A DNA stretch of 14,639 nucleotides. Source: UKL13-2 sp031431435 (GTDB lineage Bacteria > Pseudomonadota > Gammaproteobacteria > Burkholderiales > Usitatibacteraceae). Below are positions 7,182-14,493 of the stretch, in pieces; the stretch's first letter is position 1, and every line of letters starts with the position of its first letter. Made by a program: the position numbers and the translations under genes. The stretch covers positions 1 to 14,639 of the forward strand of contig JANPDI010000064.1 of the NCBI GenBank assembly GCA_031431435.1, read 5' to 3'. Under the pieces are notes generated by a model that did no database searches, had not been told where the DNA came from, and saw nothing but the letters and a program-made list of their open reading frames with translations.

Positions 7182-9526
7182 TCTGGTCGAATCGTAGGTC
7201 GACGACATCGCCGGGTCGGCAGGGACTTACCGCTTTGGTGCTGGTGGCCGCGATAGCCGCGATCCCGCCACGCCTGGCGGACGCCCAACAAAGCACGCCC
7301 CCCACACAAACCGAGCTCGACGACGCGATTCGTGATGGATTGAAATTCAGCAAAACATTGCCAACCCCCGGCGCCATCATCACCCGCAATCGCAGTGGTC
7401 CGCGCGTCATTGAGGCTGATAAGTTGAACGGGGTGGTGCAACAACGCGTTACCGCCGAAGGGAATGTTGTTGTCAAGCAAGACACACTGACCATCGAAGC
7501 CGCCAGGGTGGAATACGATAAGCCGACCGATACGGCCACCGCCTCCGGCAATTTCCGGCTGAATCGCAACGGCGATATTGTCACCGGTATCGACATCCTC
7601 CTCAAACTCGATACCGACATCGGGTTTGTCACCTCTCCCACCTATTTTTTCTCGAAAAGTCCAACGCGACCGTCACAGCGTTATGAAGCGCGCGGCGCCG
7701 CCACCCGCATGAACTTTGAAGGTGAAAACAAAGAGCGCCTGTTTAATGCCGAATACACCACCTGCAAGCCCGGCGAGAACGAATGGATGCTGAAGGTCAA
7801 CCAACTGGTGCTTGACCGCGGCACCAACGTCGGTACGGCAATCAACGGCTACGTCGAATTCAAGGGTGTGCCGATCATGTACGCCCCGTTTATGACATTT
7901 CCACTGAATAACGAGCGAAAATCGGGATTCCTGCCGCCATCATTCGGCTCGTCATCGCGCAGCGGCGGTGAATTGACGATCCCATACTATTGGAATATCG
8001 CCCCGGCGACCGATGCAACCATCACGCCGAAGCTATTCACCCGGCGGGGCGTGCAGCTCGGGACTGAGCTTCGTTACTTGCGGCCCGTTGCGGTCGGTCA
8101 ATTTGATGCCGAGTTCCTGCCCAACGATCGTGAAGCGGACATCAACCGGTATTTCTTGTCGCTGCGACATTTTCAAAACCTCGATCGACCGCTGGCCTTC
8201 CTGGGTAAGGGATGGAGTGCCACCGTGAATGCGCAAAAGGTTTCAGATGACAGCTATTTTCGCGACCTTTCCACACGTATTGCCAATACCACACAGACCA
8301 ACCTTCCACGCGACGCCGCGCTGAACTACGCCTCCGACTTTGGCAATTTCAATTTGCGCACACTGGCCTTTCAGACATTGCAGGATCCGCTGGCGCCGAT
8401 TGTCACGCCCTACCGGCTGGCGCCCCAGTTGTCATTTAATGCGCGTCCGGCGCGCCTGCAGGGCGTCGAATTCAATACGTTTGGTGAATACACCGACTTT
8501 CGTCATCCGACGCTGGTCAATGGCCGGCGCCTGTTGATTTATCCATCACTGGCATATGCAATCAAACGACCGTTTGCCTTTGTTACACCCAAGATTGGTT
8601 ACCACCTCACGCGTTACGAATTGACGGGCAATGTTAACGGCTTTGAAGGCGGCACCCGTGCGCTGCCGATTTTCAGTCTCGACAGCGGACTTGCGTTTGA
8701 ACGGCCGACGAACTTTTTTGGTCAATCGATCACCCAAACGCTTGAGCCGCGGTTGTTTTATCTTTACGTTCCGTTCCGCAACCAGGCCAAATTGCCGCAG
8801 TTTTCGACGTCCGAAACAGACTTCAACTTTGCCCAGATCTTTAACGAAAATCTGTTTGTCGGCGGGGACCGCATTTCAGATGCAAAACAGCTGACGGCGG
8901 CGGTGACCACGCGCTTCATTGAAAACGCCACCGGCATCGAACGGCTGCGCGCCGCCATCGGCCAGCGTTACTACTTCAGACCACAACTGGTTTCACTGTC
9001 CGAGACGGCGCTTGGGATTGCCGCCGGTTCACAGGCCACTGCCAGCCGGTCGGATCTGCTGTTTGCCGTTAGCGGGCAGGTTTCCAACGATTGGTCTCTC
9101 GACTCAAGTTTTCAGTATTCAACCAGCGGCGCAAGGTTCCAAAAGTCGAACGTCGCCGCGCGTTATAACGCCGATGGCGGCCGGCTGATCAATTTCTCAT
9201 ACCGGTTTACCCGTGAGGCGCTAAAACAAATTGATATCTCGACCCAATGGCCATTTGGAAAATCCGCGCCGGGCTGGACGTTGTTGGCACGCGCCAATCA
9301 CTCTTTGCAGGACCGTCGGCTGCTCGAGGGATTGATTGGTGTCGAGTATAATCAGGGCTGCTGGGAAATCAGGATGGTTGCGCACCGCTTTACGACCGCA
9401 ACCAACCAGTATTCCAACTCGATTCAGTTGCAGTTGGAGTTAAAAGGCTTGTCAAAACTGGGCATCAACCCGTTTGACACAATCAAACAGAACATTGCCG
9501 GTTACCGGCGTTCTGATGACCGTTAG
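7160..9526 (+). CDS. lptD: LPS-assembly outer-membrane protein LptD
   Basis: About 788 residues from GTG 7160 (the frame is open back to a TTG at 7079). LptD is the outer-membrane barrel that, with LptE, receives LPS from the LptA bridge and inserts it into the outer leaflet. No ATG exists near the 5' end. GTG 7160 is chosen because it yields a classic signal peptide: basic n-region, hydrophobic LTALVLVAAIAAI, cleavage after ADA at about residue 42. No Shine-Dalgarno precedes it, so the start is uncertain. The OstA/LptA-like beta-jellyroll spans about 80-150 (GVVQQRVTAEGNVVV), and the barrel domain starts near the SGFLPPSFG motif and runs to the C-terminus. Only two cysteines occur, about C202 (YTTCKPGENEW) and C734 (NQGCWE), where E. 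coli LptD has four. It leads the lptD-surA-pdxA-rsmA run. Confidence 0.95.
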   Translation: MRKFYHRVWSNRRSTTSPGRQGLTALVLVAAIAAIPPRLADAQQSTPPTQTELDDAIRDGLKFSKTLPTPGAIITRNRSGPRVIEADKLNGVVQQRVTAEGNVVVKQDTLTIEAARVEYDKPTDTATASGNFRLNRNGDIVTGIDILLKLDTDIGFVTSPTYFFSKSPTRPSQRYEARGAATRMNFEGENKERLFNAEYTTCKPGENEWMLKVNQLVLDRGTNVGTAINGYVEFKGVPIMYAPFMTFPLNNERKSGFLPPSFGSSSRSGGELTIPYYWNIAPATDATITPKLFTRRGVQLGTELRYLRPVAVGQFDAEFLPNDREADINRYFLSLRHFQNLDRPLAFLGKGWSATVNAQKVSDDSYFRDLSTRIANTTQTNLPRDAALNYASDFGNFNLRTLAFQTLQDPLAPIVTPYRLAPQLSFNARPARLQGVEFNTFGEYTDFRHPTLVNGRRLLIYPSLAYAIKRPFAFVTPKIGYHLTRYELTGNVNGFEGGTRALPIFSLDSGLAFERPTNFFGQSITQTLEPRLFYLYVPFRNQAKLPQFSTSETDFNFAQIFNENLFVGGDRISDAKQLTAAVTTRFIENATGIERLRAAIGQRYYFRPQLVSLSETALGIAAGSQATASRSDLLFAVSGQVSNDWSLDSSFQYSTSGARFQKSNVAARYNADGGRLINFSYRFTREALKQIDISTQWPFGKSAPGWTLLARANHSLQDRRLLEGLIGVEYNQGCWEIRMVAHRFTTATNQYSNSIQLQLELKGLSKLGINPFDTIKQNIAGYRRSDDR

Positions 9527-9628
9527 CCAAGGCATGATCCGGTTGTTGTTGCAGCAGGCACGATTCAGGCGCAGCCGGGGCACCCGACCCGGCGCGCAGT
9601 TCCCCGATTTTTCTGGACGGATGTAGAT

Positions 9629-11032
9629 ATGAAGTTTCACTCTTCGCTGTTGCTGTTAGCCGGTCTGGTTGCGACCCAGTCGGTCCACCAAGCTAATGCC
9701 CAGTCGCCAATTTTGCCGACTTTTCCGGTAACGCCGCCGGCGCAGAAGATTGCGCCGCAACCGCGGCTTGATACCCGTCTGACCCCACCAGCCCGTGTTG
9801 GCGGCGTCATCCCGCTGGACCGCATTGTGGCAGTGGTCAATAACGAAGTGATCACACAGGGCGAGTTATCCGACCAGATGGCCGTGGTCACCCGCAACCT
9901 GCAAAAGGCGGGCACCGCACTGCCGCCGCAGGAAGCGCTGCAAAAGCAGTTGCTCGAACGGATGATCAATGACCTCGTCCAGGTGCAGGAAGCCAAAGAA
10001 ACCGGCATTCGCGTCGATGATGCAACCTTGGACAAGACCCTGCAGCGGATTGCTGACGAAAACAGCGTCTCGATGACCGAGTTTCGCCGCCTGCTTGAAC
10101 AAGACGGCATTACTTGGAAAAAATTCCGCGAGGACATTCGTAATCAGGTGACGATGTCGCGATTGCGGGAACGCGAGGTCGAGGGCAATATCGCCGTCAC
10201 CGAGGCCGAGGTTGATACCCAACTCGCCCTCGAAGCGCGCGACCAGGGCACCAATCAAGAATACCGGCTTGCGCATATCCTGATACTGGTGCCTGAACAA
10301 GCGACAACCGAACAAGTCGAATTGCGCCGTAAGCGAGCCATGTTGGCGTTATCCGAACTACGCAAAGGTGCGGAGTTTGCGCAAATTTCCGCGCAATATT
10401 CCGACGCGCCGGACGCCTTGCAGGGCGGCAATCTGGGCTGGCGCGAATCCAACCGTCTGCCGGCGATTTTTCTTGACGCGATGAACACCTTGAAAACCGG
10501 TGAGACCTCGGATATTTTGCGCTCACCGAACGGCTTTCATATCGTCAAGCTGTTGGATAAACGCGGCAAGAACGCAACGCCGACCATCCAACAGACACGT
10601 GGCCGGCATATTTTGATCCGCAACAAAGACGGCCTGAGTAATGAAGAAGCCAGCAGCCGTTTGCAGCGATTGCGTGAACGCATTGTCGGCGGCGCGGATT
10701 TTGCCGAGCTGGCCAAAGTACATTCTGACGACCCATCCTCGGCCAAAGGCGGGGATCTCGGTTGGATGTCGCCCGGCGACACCGTCCCGGAGTTTGAACG
10801 GGTGATGAACCAGCTGCGTGAAAATGAAATGTCACAACCGTTTCAATCACCGTTTGGCTGGCATATTCTGCAGGTTCAGGAACGCCGCAGCGAGGGCTTG
10901 TCTGAGGAACGCAAACGTGCGGTGGCACGAAACGCCATCCGCGGGCGCAAGGCCGATGAGGCCTACACCGACTGGTTGCGGCAGACACGCGACCGCGCGT
11001 TTGTCGAATATCGACTCGACGACAAGGGCTGA
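9629..11032 (+). CDS. surA: Periplasmic chaperone and peptidyl-prolyl isomerase SurA
   Basis: 467-residue periplasmic chaperone that escorts unfolded outer-membrane proteins, LptD among them, to the BAM complex. The signal peptide is residues 1-24 (cut after NANA-type ANA). A Pro/Gln-rich spacer (about 25-58) precedes the SurA N-terminal domain (about 60-200, starting IPLDRIVAVVNNEVIT). Two parvulin domains follow: P1 at about 211-312 (HILILV, GGNLGW, FHIVKLL) and P2 at about 322-421 (RHILIR, GGDLGW, WHILQV), then a C-terminal helix that packs with the N domain. A GGACGG Shine-Dalgarno (9615-9620) lies 8 bases before the ATG. It is 102 bases after lptD. Length is slightly above that of E. coli SurA (428), mainly from the N-terminal spacer. 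All domains are intact. Confidence 0.97.
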   Translation: MKFHSSLLLLAGLVATQSVHQANAQSPILPTFPVTPPAQKIAPQPRLDTRLTPPARVGGVIPLDRIVAVVNNEVITQGELSDQMAVVTRNLQKAGTALPPQEALQKQLLERMINDLVQVQEAKETGIRVDDATLDKTLQRIADENSVSMTEFRRLLEQDGITWKKFREDIRNQVTMSRLREREVEGNIAVTEAEVDTQLALEARDQGTNQEYRLAHILILVPEQATTEQVELRRKRAMLALSELRKGAEFAQISAQYSDAPDALQGGNLGWRESNRLPAIFLDAMNTLKTGETSDILRSPNGFHIVKLLDKRGKNATPTIQQTRGRHILIRNKDGLSNEEASSRLQRLRERIVGGADFAELAKVHSDDPSSAKGGDLGWMSPGDTVPEFERVMNQLRENEMSQPFQSPFGWHILQVQERRSEGLSEERKRAVARNAIRGRKADEAYTDWLRQTRDRAFVEYRLDDKG

Positions 11033-11044
11033 CACAACCGTTGT

Positions 11045-11071
11045 CGGCGGCCGGCCGGCCGGCGTCGTTTT
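11045..11071 (+). promoter_or_regulatory. GC-only palindrome with T-run between surA and pdxA
   Basis: The 14-base palindrome GCCGGCCGGCCGGC (11050-11063) can fold to a 5-base-pair all-GC stem with a CCGG loop. It is followed after 4 bases by TTTT (11068-11071). This resembles a short intrinsic terminator or attenuator inside the operon, 40 bases before pdxA. The stem is short and the T-run is only four bases and displaced, so strong termination is doubtful. It could equally be a protein-binding palindrome or drift in a GC-rich spacer. Confidence 0.3.
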
Positions 11072-11112
11072 ATCATCGTGACTGTGCATGGAGCAGGTTC
11101 GGGTATTTAGCC

Positions 11113-12066
11113 ATGAAAATTGCCATCACCTCGGGTGAACCTGCCGGCATCGGCCCCGACCTTTGCGCCTTGCTGGCCAATGCCCCTTTTGCGTCCAATC
11201 TGGTCGTGATCGGCGACCGGGAACTAATCGGCGCGCGAGCCGAAAAGCACGGCATCAATATTGCCGGCCTTACTTTTGTACACGTGCCGTTAATTCAGTC
11301 CTGCCAGTCCGGTGTGCTCAACCGCGCCAACGCCCAATATGTTCTTCAGCTGCTCGATCGCGCCGTCGCCGGTTGCCAGTCTGGCGAATTTGCGGCCATG
11401 GTCACCGCGCCGGTGCAAAAGTCCGTGATCAATGATGCCGGTGTCGCATTCACCGGCCACACGGAATATCTGGCCGAAAAAACCGGCGCATCGATGGTGG
11501 TGATGATGCTGGTCGGCGGCACCAATCCCGTGCTTCGCGTCGCCCTCACGACCATTCACATGCCGCTGCGCGACGTGCCGGCGGCAATCACCCGCCACCG
11601 GCTGGTTGACACCTTGCACGTGCTCAACAATGATCTTCGTGACCGGTTTGGTATTGCCCGGCCGCGTATTTTGGTGGCGGGGCTAAATCCACATGCCGGT
11701 GAATCCGGTCATCTGGGTCGCGAAGAAATAGACATCATCGCGCCGGTCATCCGCGCCCTGCAACACGAAGGCATGCTGCTCGAAGGCCCGCTGCCAGCCG
11801 ACACACTGTTTACCCATCAGCATCTCAACCGCGCGGACGCCGTGCTGGCGATGTATCACGATCAGGGTCTGCCGGTGTTAAAACACGCCAGTTTTGGCCA
11901 GGGCGTCAATGTCACCCTCGGCTTGCCGATCATTCGCACCTCCGTCGATCACGGTACCGCGCTCGATCTCGCCGGCCGGACCGGCATGATTGATTCCGGC
12001 AGCATGTATGCGGCGGTTGCACTGGCGCTGGAACTGGCGCAACACGGCGCGGCGTCAAAACATTAG
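11113..12066 (+). CDS. pdxA: 4-hydroxythreonine-4-phosphate dehydrogenase PdxA
   Basis: 317-residue NAD-dependent dehydrogenase of DXP-dependent vitamin B6 synthesis; it oxidises 4-phosphohydroxy-L-threonine, whose product decarboxylates and condenses with DXP through PdxJ. The start is set at ATG 11113, giving the family N-terminus MKIAITSGEPAGIGPDL; the upstream TTG frame from 11041 adds 24 unrelated residues. Metal ligands match E. coli H166, H211 and H266 in spacing: H149 (TTIHMPLRD), H194 (NPHAGESGH) and H249 (MYHDQGLPVLKH). FTGHTEYLAE (113-122) and GLPIIRTSVDHGTA (270-283) are also present. It lies between surA and rsmA as in many Gammaproteobacteria and Betaproteobacteria, 80 bases after surA. 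The Shine-Dalgarno is weak. Confidence 0.97.
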   Translation: MKIAITSGEPAGIGPDLCALLANAPFASNLVVIGDRELIGARAEKHGINIAGLTFVHVPLIQSCQSGVLNRANAQYVLQLLDRAVAGCQSGEFAAMVTAPVQKSVINDAGVAFTGHTEYLAEKTGASMVVMMLVGGTNPVLRVALTTIHMPLRDVPAAITRHRLVDTLHVLNNDLRDRFGIARPRILVAGLNPHAGESGHLGREEIDIIAPVIRALQHEGMLLEGPLPADTLFTHQHLNRADAVLAMYHDQGLPVLKHASFGQGVNVTLGLPIIRTSVDHGTALDLAGRTGMIDSGSMYAAVALALELAQHGAASKH

Positions 12067-12076
12067 CTGCGCAAAC

Positions 12077-12865
12077 ATGCTGCCACGCGCCAAGAAAAAA
12101 TTCGGTCAACACTTTCTGACCGACCGCCATTACATTGACCGGATCGTCAGCGCGATCCAACCGATGCACAACGACGTCATGATCGAGATCGGCCCCGGGC
12201 CGGGCGCGCTCACCCGACCGTTGCTCGGACAACTTGACCATCTGCATGCGGTCGAAATCGACCGCGATCTGGCCGCGGCATTACGCGGAGAATTTGACGA
12301 AGCGGCTGTTACGCTGCACGAACAGGATGTGTTGGCGTTTGACTTTTCCGTGCTCGGCGGGCGGTTTCGTTGTGTCGGCAACCTGCCCTACAACATTTCA
12401 ACACCATTTTTGTTTCATCTGGGTACATACGCCGATCAACTGATCGACGGCACCTTCATGCTGCAAAAGGAAGTGGTTGACCGCATGGTCGCCCCGCCTG
12501 ATTCGGCCGACTACGGGCGCCTTTCGGTGATGTTGCAGTATCGGTTTGCCATGACGCGACTGTTTATCGTTCCCCCCGGTGCGTTTACCCCGCCGCCAAA
12601 AGTCGATTCGGCAATTGTGCGCATGTCGCCGCTTGCCGCCGATCGTTTGCAGGCGCGGGATGAAACACGTTTTGCGGCCATCGTTACCGCCGGGTTTGGT
12701 CAACGCCGCAAAACCCTCGGGAATACCCTCAAACCGTTCATGAATGCCGACCAGATCAGCAACTGCGGCATCGACCCGAAGCGCCGCGCTGAGACACTAT
12801 CGGTTGCCGAGTTTGTTGCATTGGCCGATGCAATAGCGGGCAATGCACCGGCTATGAAGTCCTAG
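12077..12865 (+). CDS. rsmA: 16S rRNA dimethyladenosine transferase RsmA (KsgA)
   Basis: 262-residue SAM-dependent enzyme that dimethylates the two adjacent adenosines A1518 and A1519 (E. coli numbering) in helix 45 of 16S rRNA, a late check in small-subunit assembly; loss gives kasugamycin resistance. The start at ATG 12077 gives the family N-terminus with KKKFGQHFL (7-14). SAM motif I is EIGPGPGALT (37-46), the acidic motif II is VEIDRD (59-64), and the catalytic N-L-P-Y is at 102-105. The C-terminal helical domain has PPGAFTPPPKVDSA (166-179) and FGQRRKTLGN (207-216). It begins 10 bases after the pdxA stop without a clear Shine-Dalgarno, so coupling to pdxA is likely. In E. coli apaGH follows; here the operon ends at a convergent gene. 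Confidence 0.97.
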   Translation: MLPRAKKKFGQHFLTDRHYIDRIVSAIQPMHNDVMIEIGPGPGALTRPLLGQLDHLHAVEIDRDLAAALRGEFDEAAVTLHEQDVLAFDFSVLGGRFRCVGNLPYNISTPFLFHLGTYADQLIDGTFMLQKEVVDRMVAPPDSADYGRLSVMLQYRFAMTRLFIVPPGAFTPPPKVDSAIVRMSPLAADRLQARDETRFAAIVTAGFGQRRKTLGNTLKPFMNADQISNCGIDPKRRAETLSVAEFVALADAIAGNAPAMKS

Positions 12866-12903
12866 AGCAGGCGCGCTGTTCCGGGCATTTTTGCTTGAAA
12901 GCG

Positions 12904-12922
12904 CCCGCCAAATGGCGGGTTT
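12904..12922. terminator. Likely bidirectional intrinsic terminator between rsmA and ygjP
   Basis: A 6-base-pair all-GC stem, CCCGCC (12904-12909) and GGCGGG (12914-12919), closes an AAAT loop and is followed on the plus strand by TTT. On the minus strand the same hairpin is followed by CGCTTTC, a weaker tail. It lies in the 82-base gap between the convergent stops at 12865 and 12948, where a shared terminator is expected. The T-tail is short, so efficiency is uncertain. Confidence 0.5.
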
Positions 12923-12947
12923 GAAATCACCGGCCAAATGATATTCT

Positions 12948-13745
12948 TCAAAACGCCCGAAACTGATGGTCGTGCCGATCGAGTTCTTTCTTCAGCGTTT
13001 CAAATTCGGGGCACATGCGTCTGACCTCCGCCCAAAACGCTGCAGAGTGATTCATGTGCCGCAAGTGCGCGAGCTCATGGCACACCACGTAATCAATCAA
13101 CGCCGGACTTGCCTTGATGAGGCGCCATGAAAACCGCACCTCGCGCCGCGCGTTGCAGCTGCCCCAACGGCTGTTTGCGCTGGACAGAAATACCCGTGGT
13201 GGTGTGAGTTGATGCAGCCGCGCAAACAAAAACGTACGTTGTGCCAAATGCGGCAATGCCTGCTTTTTCATCCACGCGACCACCGCTTTCTCAATCAATG
13301 CCGGCTCGGCCGTTTTGACCTTTACAAACAAGTGGCTCATGGCGCGTTCAGCGCTTGCGCGTGCGTGACCGACATCGATCATCAGCGTCAACGACTCGCC
13401 CATGAATGTGATGACCGTGCCGGTTTCCCAACGCTGTGGAACGATCCGGCGTTGTGACCATTCGCCCAGCTTTTTATTCACCCACCCGGCGTGCTGGTCG
13501 ATCATACTTTCAATGGTTGAAATCGGCGTGGTGAGTGACGCGGCAACCGTGAGCCCCATGCCATCGACTTTTAGGCCAACCCCGCGGCGGCCGCGGCGGC
13601 GCACCAGTTTGTAATCAACACGCCGGCCATCCAGCGCAATGCTATGGTCGCTTTCCTCTTTCGCCGGACGCAGGTTGCCACGTTTTGGCTTGGCCGCGAC
13701 CGGCGACAACAATTCACCGATTCTGTCGAAGAGATCAAAGTTCAT
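12948..13745 (-). CDS. ygjP: YgjP-like M48-type zinc metallopeptidase domain protein (DUF45)
   Basis: 265-residue protein of the YgjP/DUF45 (WLM-related) family. The zinc site is HELAH at 223-227, followed by HMNHSAAFW with the third ligand H233, and the preceding RWGSC block (193-197) is diagnostic of the family. The N-terminal half (about 35-150) holds the beta-rich region seen in these proteins (GVGLKVDG, VITFMGESLTL). There is no signal peptide or membrane segment, so a cytoplasmic location is expected. The cellular substrate of the family is not well defined, and I do not assign one. It starts 34 bases after plsC without a clear Shine-Dalgarno and is probably the last gene of the gmhB-plsC-ygjP unit, an arrangement I associate with Betaproteobacteria. 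Confidence 0.9.
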   Translation of the reverse strand: MNFDLFDRIGELLSPVAAKPKRGNLRPAKEESDHSIALDGRRVDYKLVRRRGRRGVGLKVDGMGLTVAASLTTPISTIESMIDQHAGWVNKKLGEWSQRRIVPQRWETGTVITFMGESLTLMIDVGHARASAERAMSHLFVKVKTAEPALIEKAVVAWMKKQALPHLAQRTFLFARLHQLTPPRVFLSSANSRWGSCNARREVRFSWRLIKASPALIDYVVCHELAHLRHMNHSAAFWAEVRRMCPEFETLKKELDRHDHQFRAF

Positions 13746-13779
13746 GTTAGTGATTCATCCGTGTCGGCCCCGGGAGGGA

Positions 13780-14493
13780 TCAGTTCGCTTTTGGCAAACG
13801 CAGCATCTCAGCCTCAATCCACGTCTCGACTTCTTGCGTGACCTGCGCGGCATCCTTACCGGCGGTATCGATCGGCGCACCGATTGACATGGTCACCATG
13901 CCGGGATACTTCAGGAATGCATTGCGACGCCAGCATTCGCCGGCATTGTGTGCGATAGGCAGCACCGGCACGTTTGCGCCCGCGGCGAGTAACGCACCAC
14001 CCAACCCGTACTTTCGCCGTTCGCCGGGGGCCACCCGTGTCCCCTCCGGAAAAATCAGCACCGAATAGCCACGGGCAATACGATCTTTTCCCTGCTCAAG
14101 AATTTGATCGCGCGCACTTCTGCCGCTGCTGCGGTCAATGGCAATCGATTTCAAGCCCGCCAACACCCAGCCGATAATCGGCAGCCATACCAACTCCCGC
14201 TTGATGATCCAAACACCGCGCGGCAAGTGGCAAAGAAGGCCGACGGTCTCCCACGCGGACTGATGCTTGGCCATGATGACGGTCGGTGATGAGGGGACAT
14301 TTTCCAACCCACGAACCTGATAGTCGATAAAACATACGTGTTTGGCGAGCCACAATACCCGCCAACCCCACGAACGCGCACATTCATAACCGACGTCGTG
14401 CCAGACAATCGACAATGGTACGGTGAACAATCCGAAAAAGATGGTGTTGAGGATCCCCAACACAAAAAACGCGGTTGAACGCAGGTAGATCAT
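13780..14493 (-). CDS. plsC: 1-acyl-sn-glycerol-3-phosphate acyltransferase
   Basis: 237-residue integral or peripheral inner-membrane acyltransferase that converts lysophosphatidic acid to phosphatidic acid, the precursor of the phospholipids. An N-terminal hydrophobic segment (about 8-30) anchors the protein. The catalytic HX4(D/E) motif is H77-QSAW-E82, the glutamate form common in this subgroup. The phosphate-binding FPEGTR is at 148-153, and the block VPVLPIAHNAGE is at 175-186. The ATG at 14493 overlaps the gmhB stop as ATGA, so it is probably coupled to gmhB. No Shine-Dalgarno is obvious. Pairing with gmhB puts LPS-core precursor and phospholipid synthesis in one transcript. A lyso-ornithine-lipid acyltransferase is a less likely alternative. 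Confidence 0.94.
   Translation of the reverse strand: MIYLRSTAFFVLGILNTIFFGLFTVPLSIVWHDVGYECARSWGWRVLWLAKHVCFIDYQVRGLENVPSSPTVIMAKHQSAWETVGLLCHLPRGVWIIKRELVWLPIIGWVLAGLKSIAIDRSSGRSARDQILEQGKDRIARGYSVLIFPEGTRVAPGERRKYGLGGALLAAGANVPVLPIAHNAGECWRRNAFLKYPGMVTMSIGAPIDTAGKDAAQVTQEVETWIEAEMLRLPKAN

Noticed and set aside
7046..7641. Minus-strand open frames (144 and 155 codons) opposite the lptD start
   Set aside because: They overlap amgK and lptD coding sequence and show no motif; the lptD frame gives the signal peptide and the OstA domain.
9574..9612. Hairpin GCCGGG/CCCGGC with a later T-run between lptD and surA
   Set aside because: The T-run starts 14 bases after the stem, too far for an intrinsic terminator, and surA is expected to be co-transcribed.
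11041..11112. 24-residue N-terminal extension of PdxA from a TTG
   Set aside because: It reads through the GC palindrome and TTTT; the family N-terminus begins at ATG 11113.
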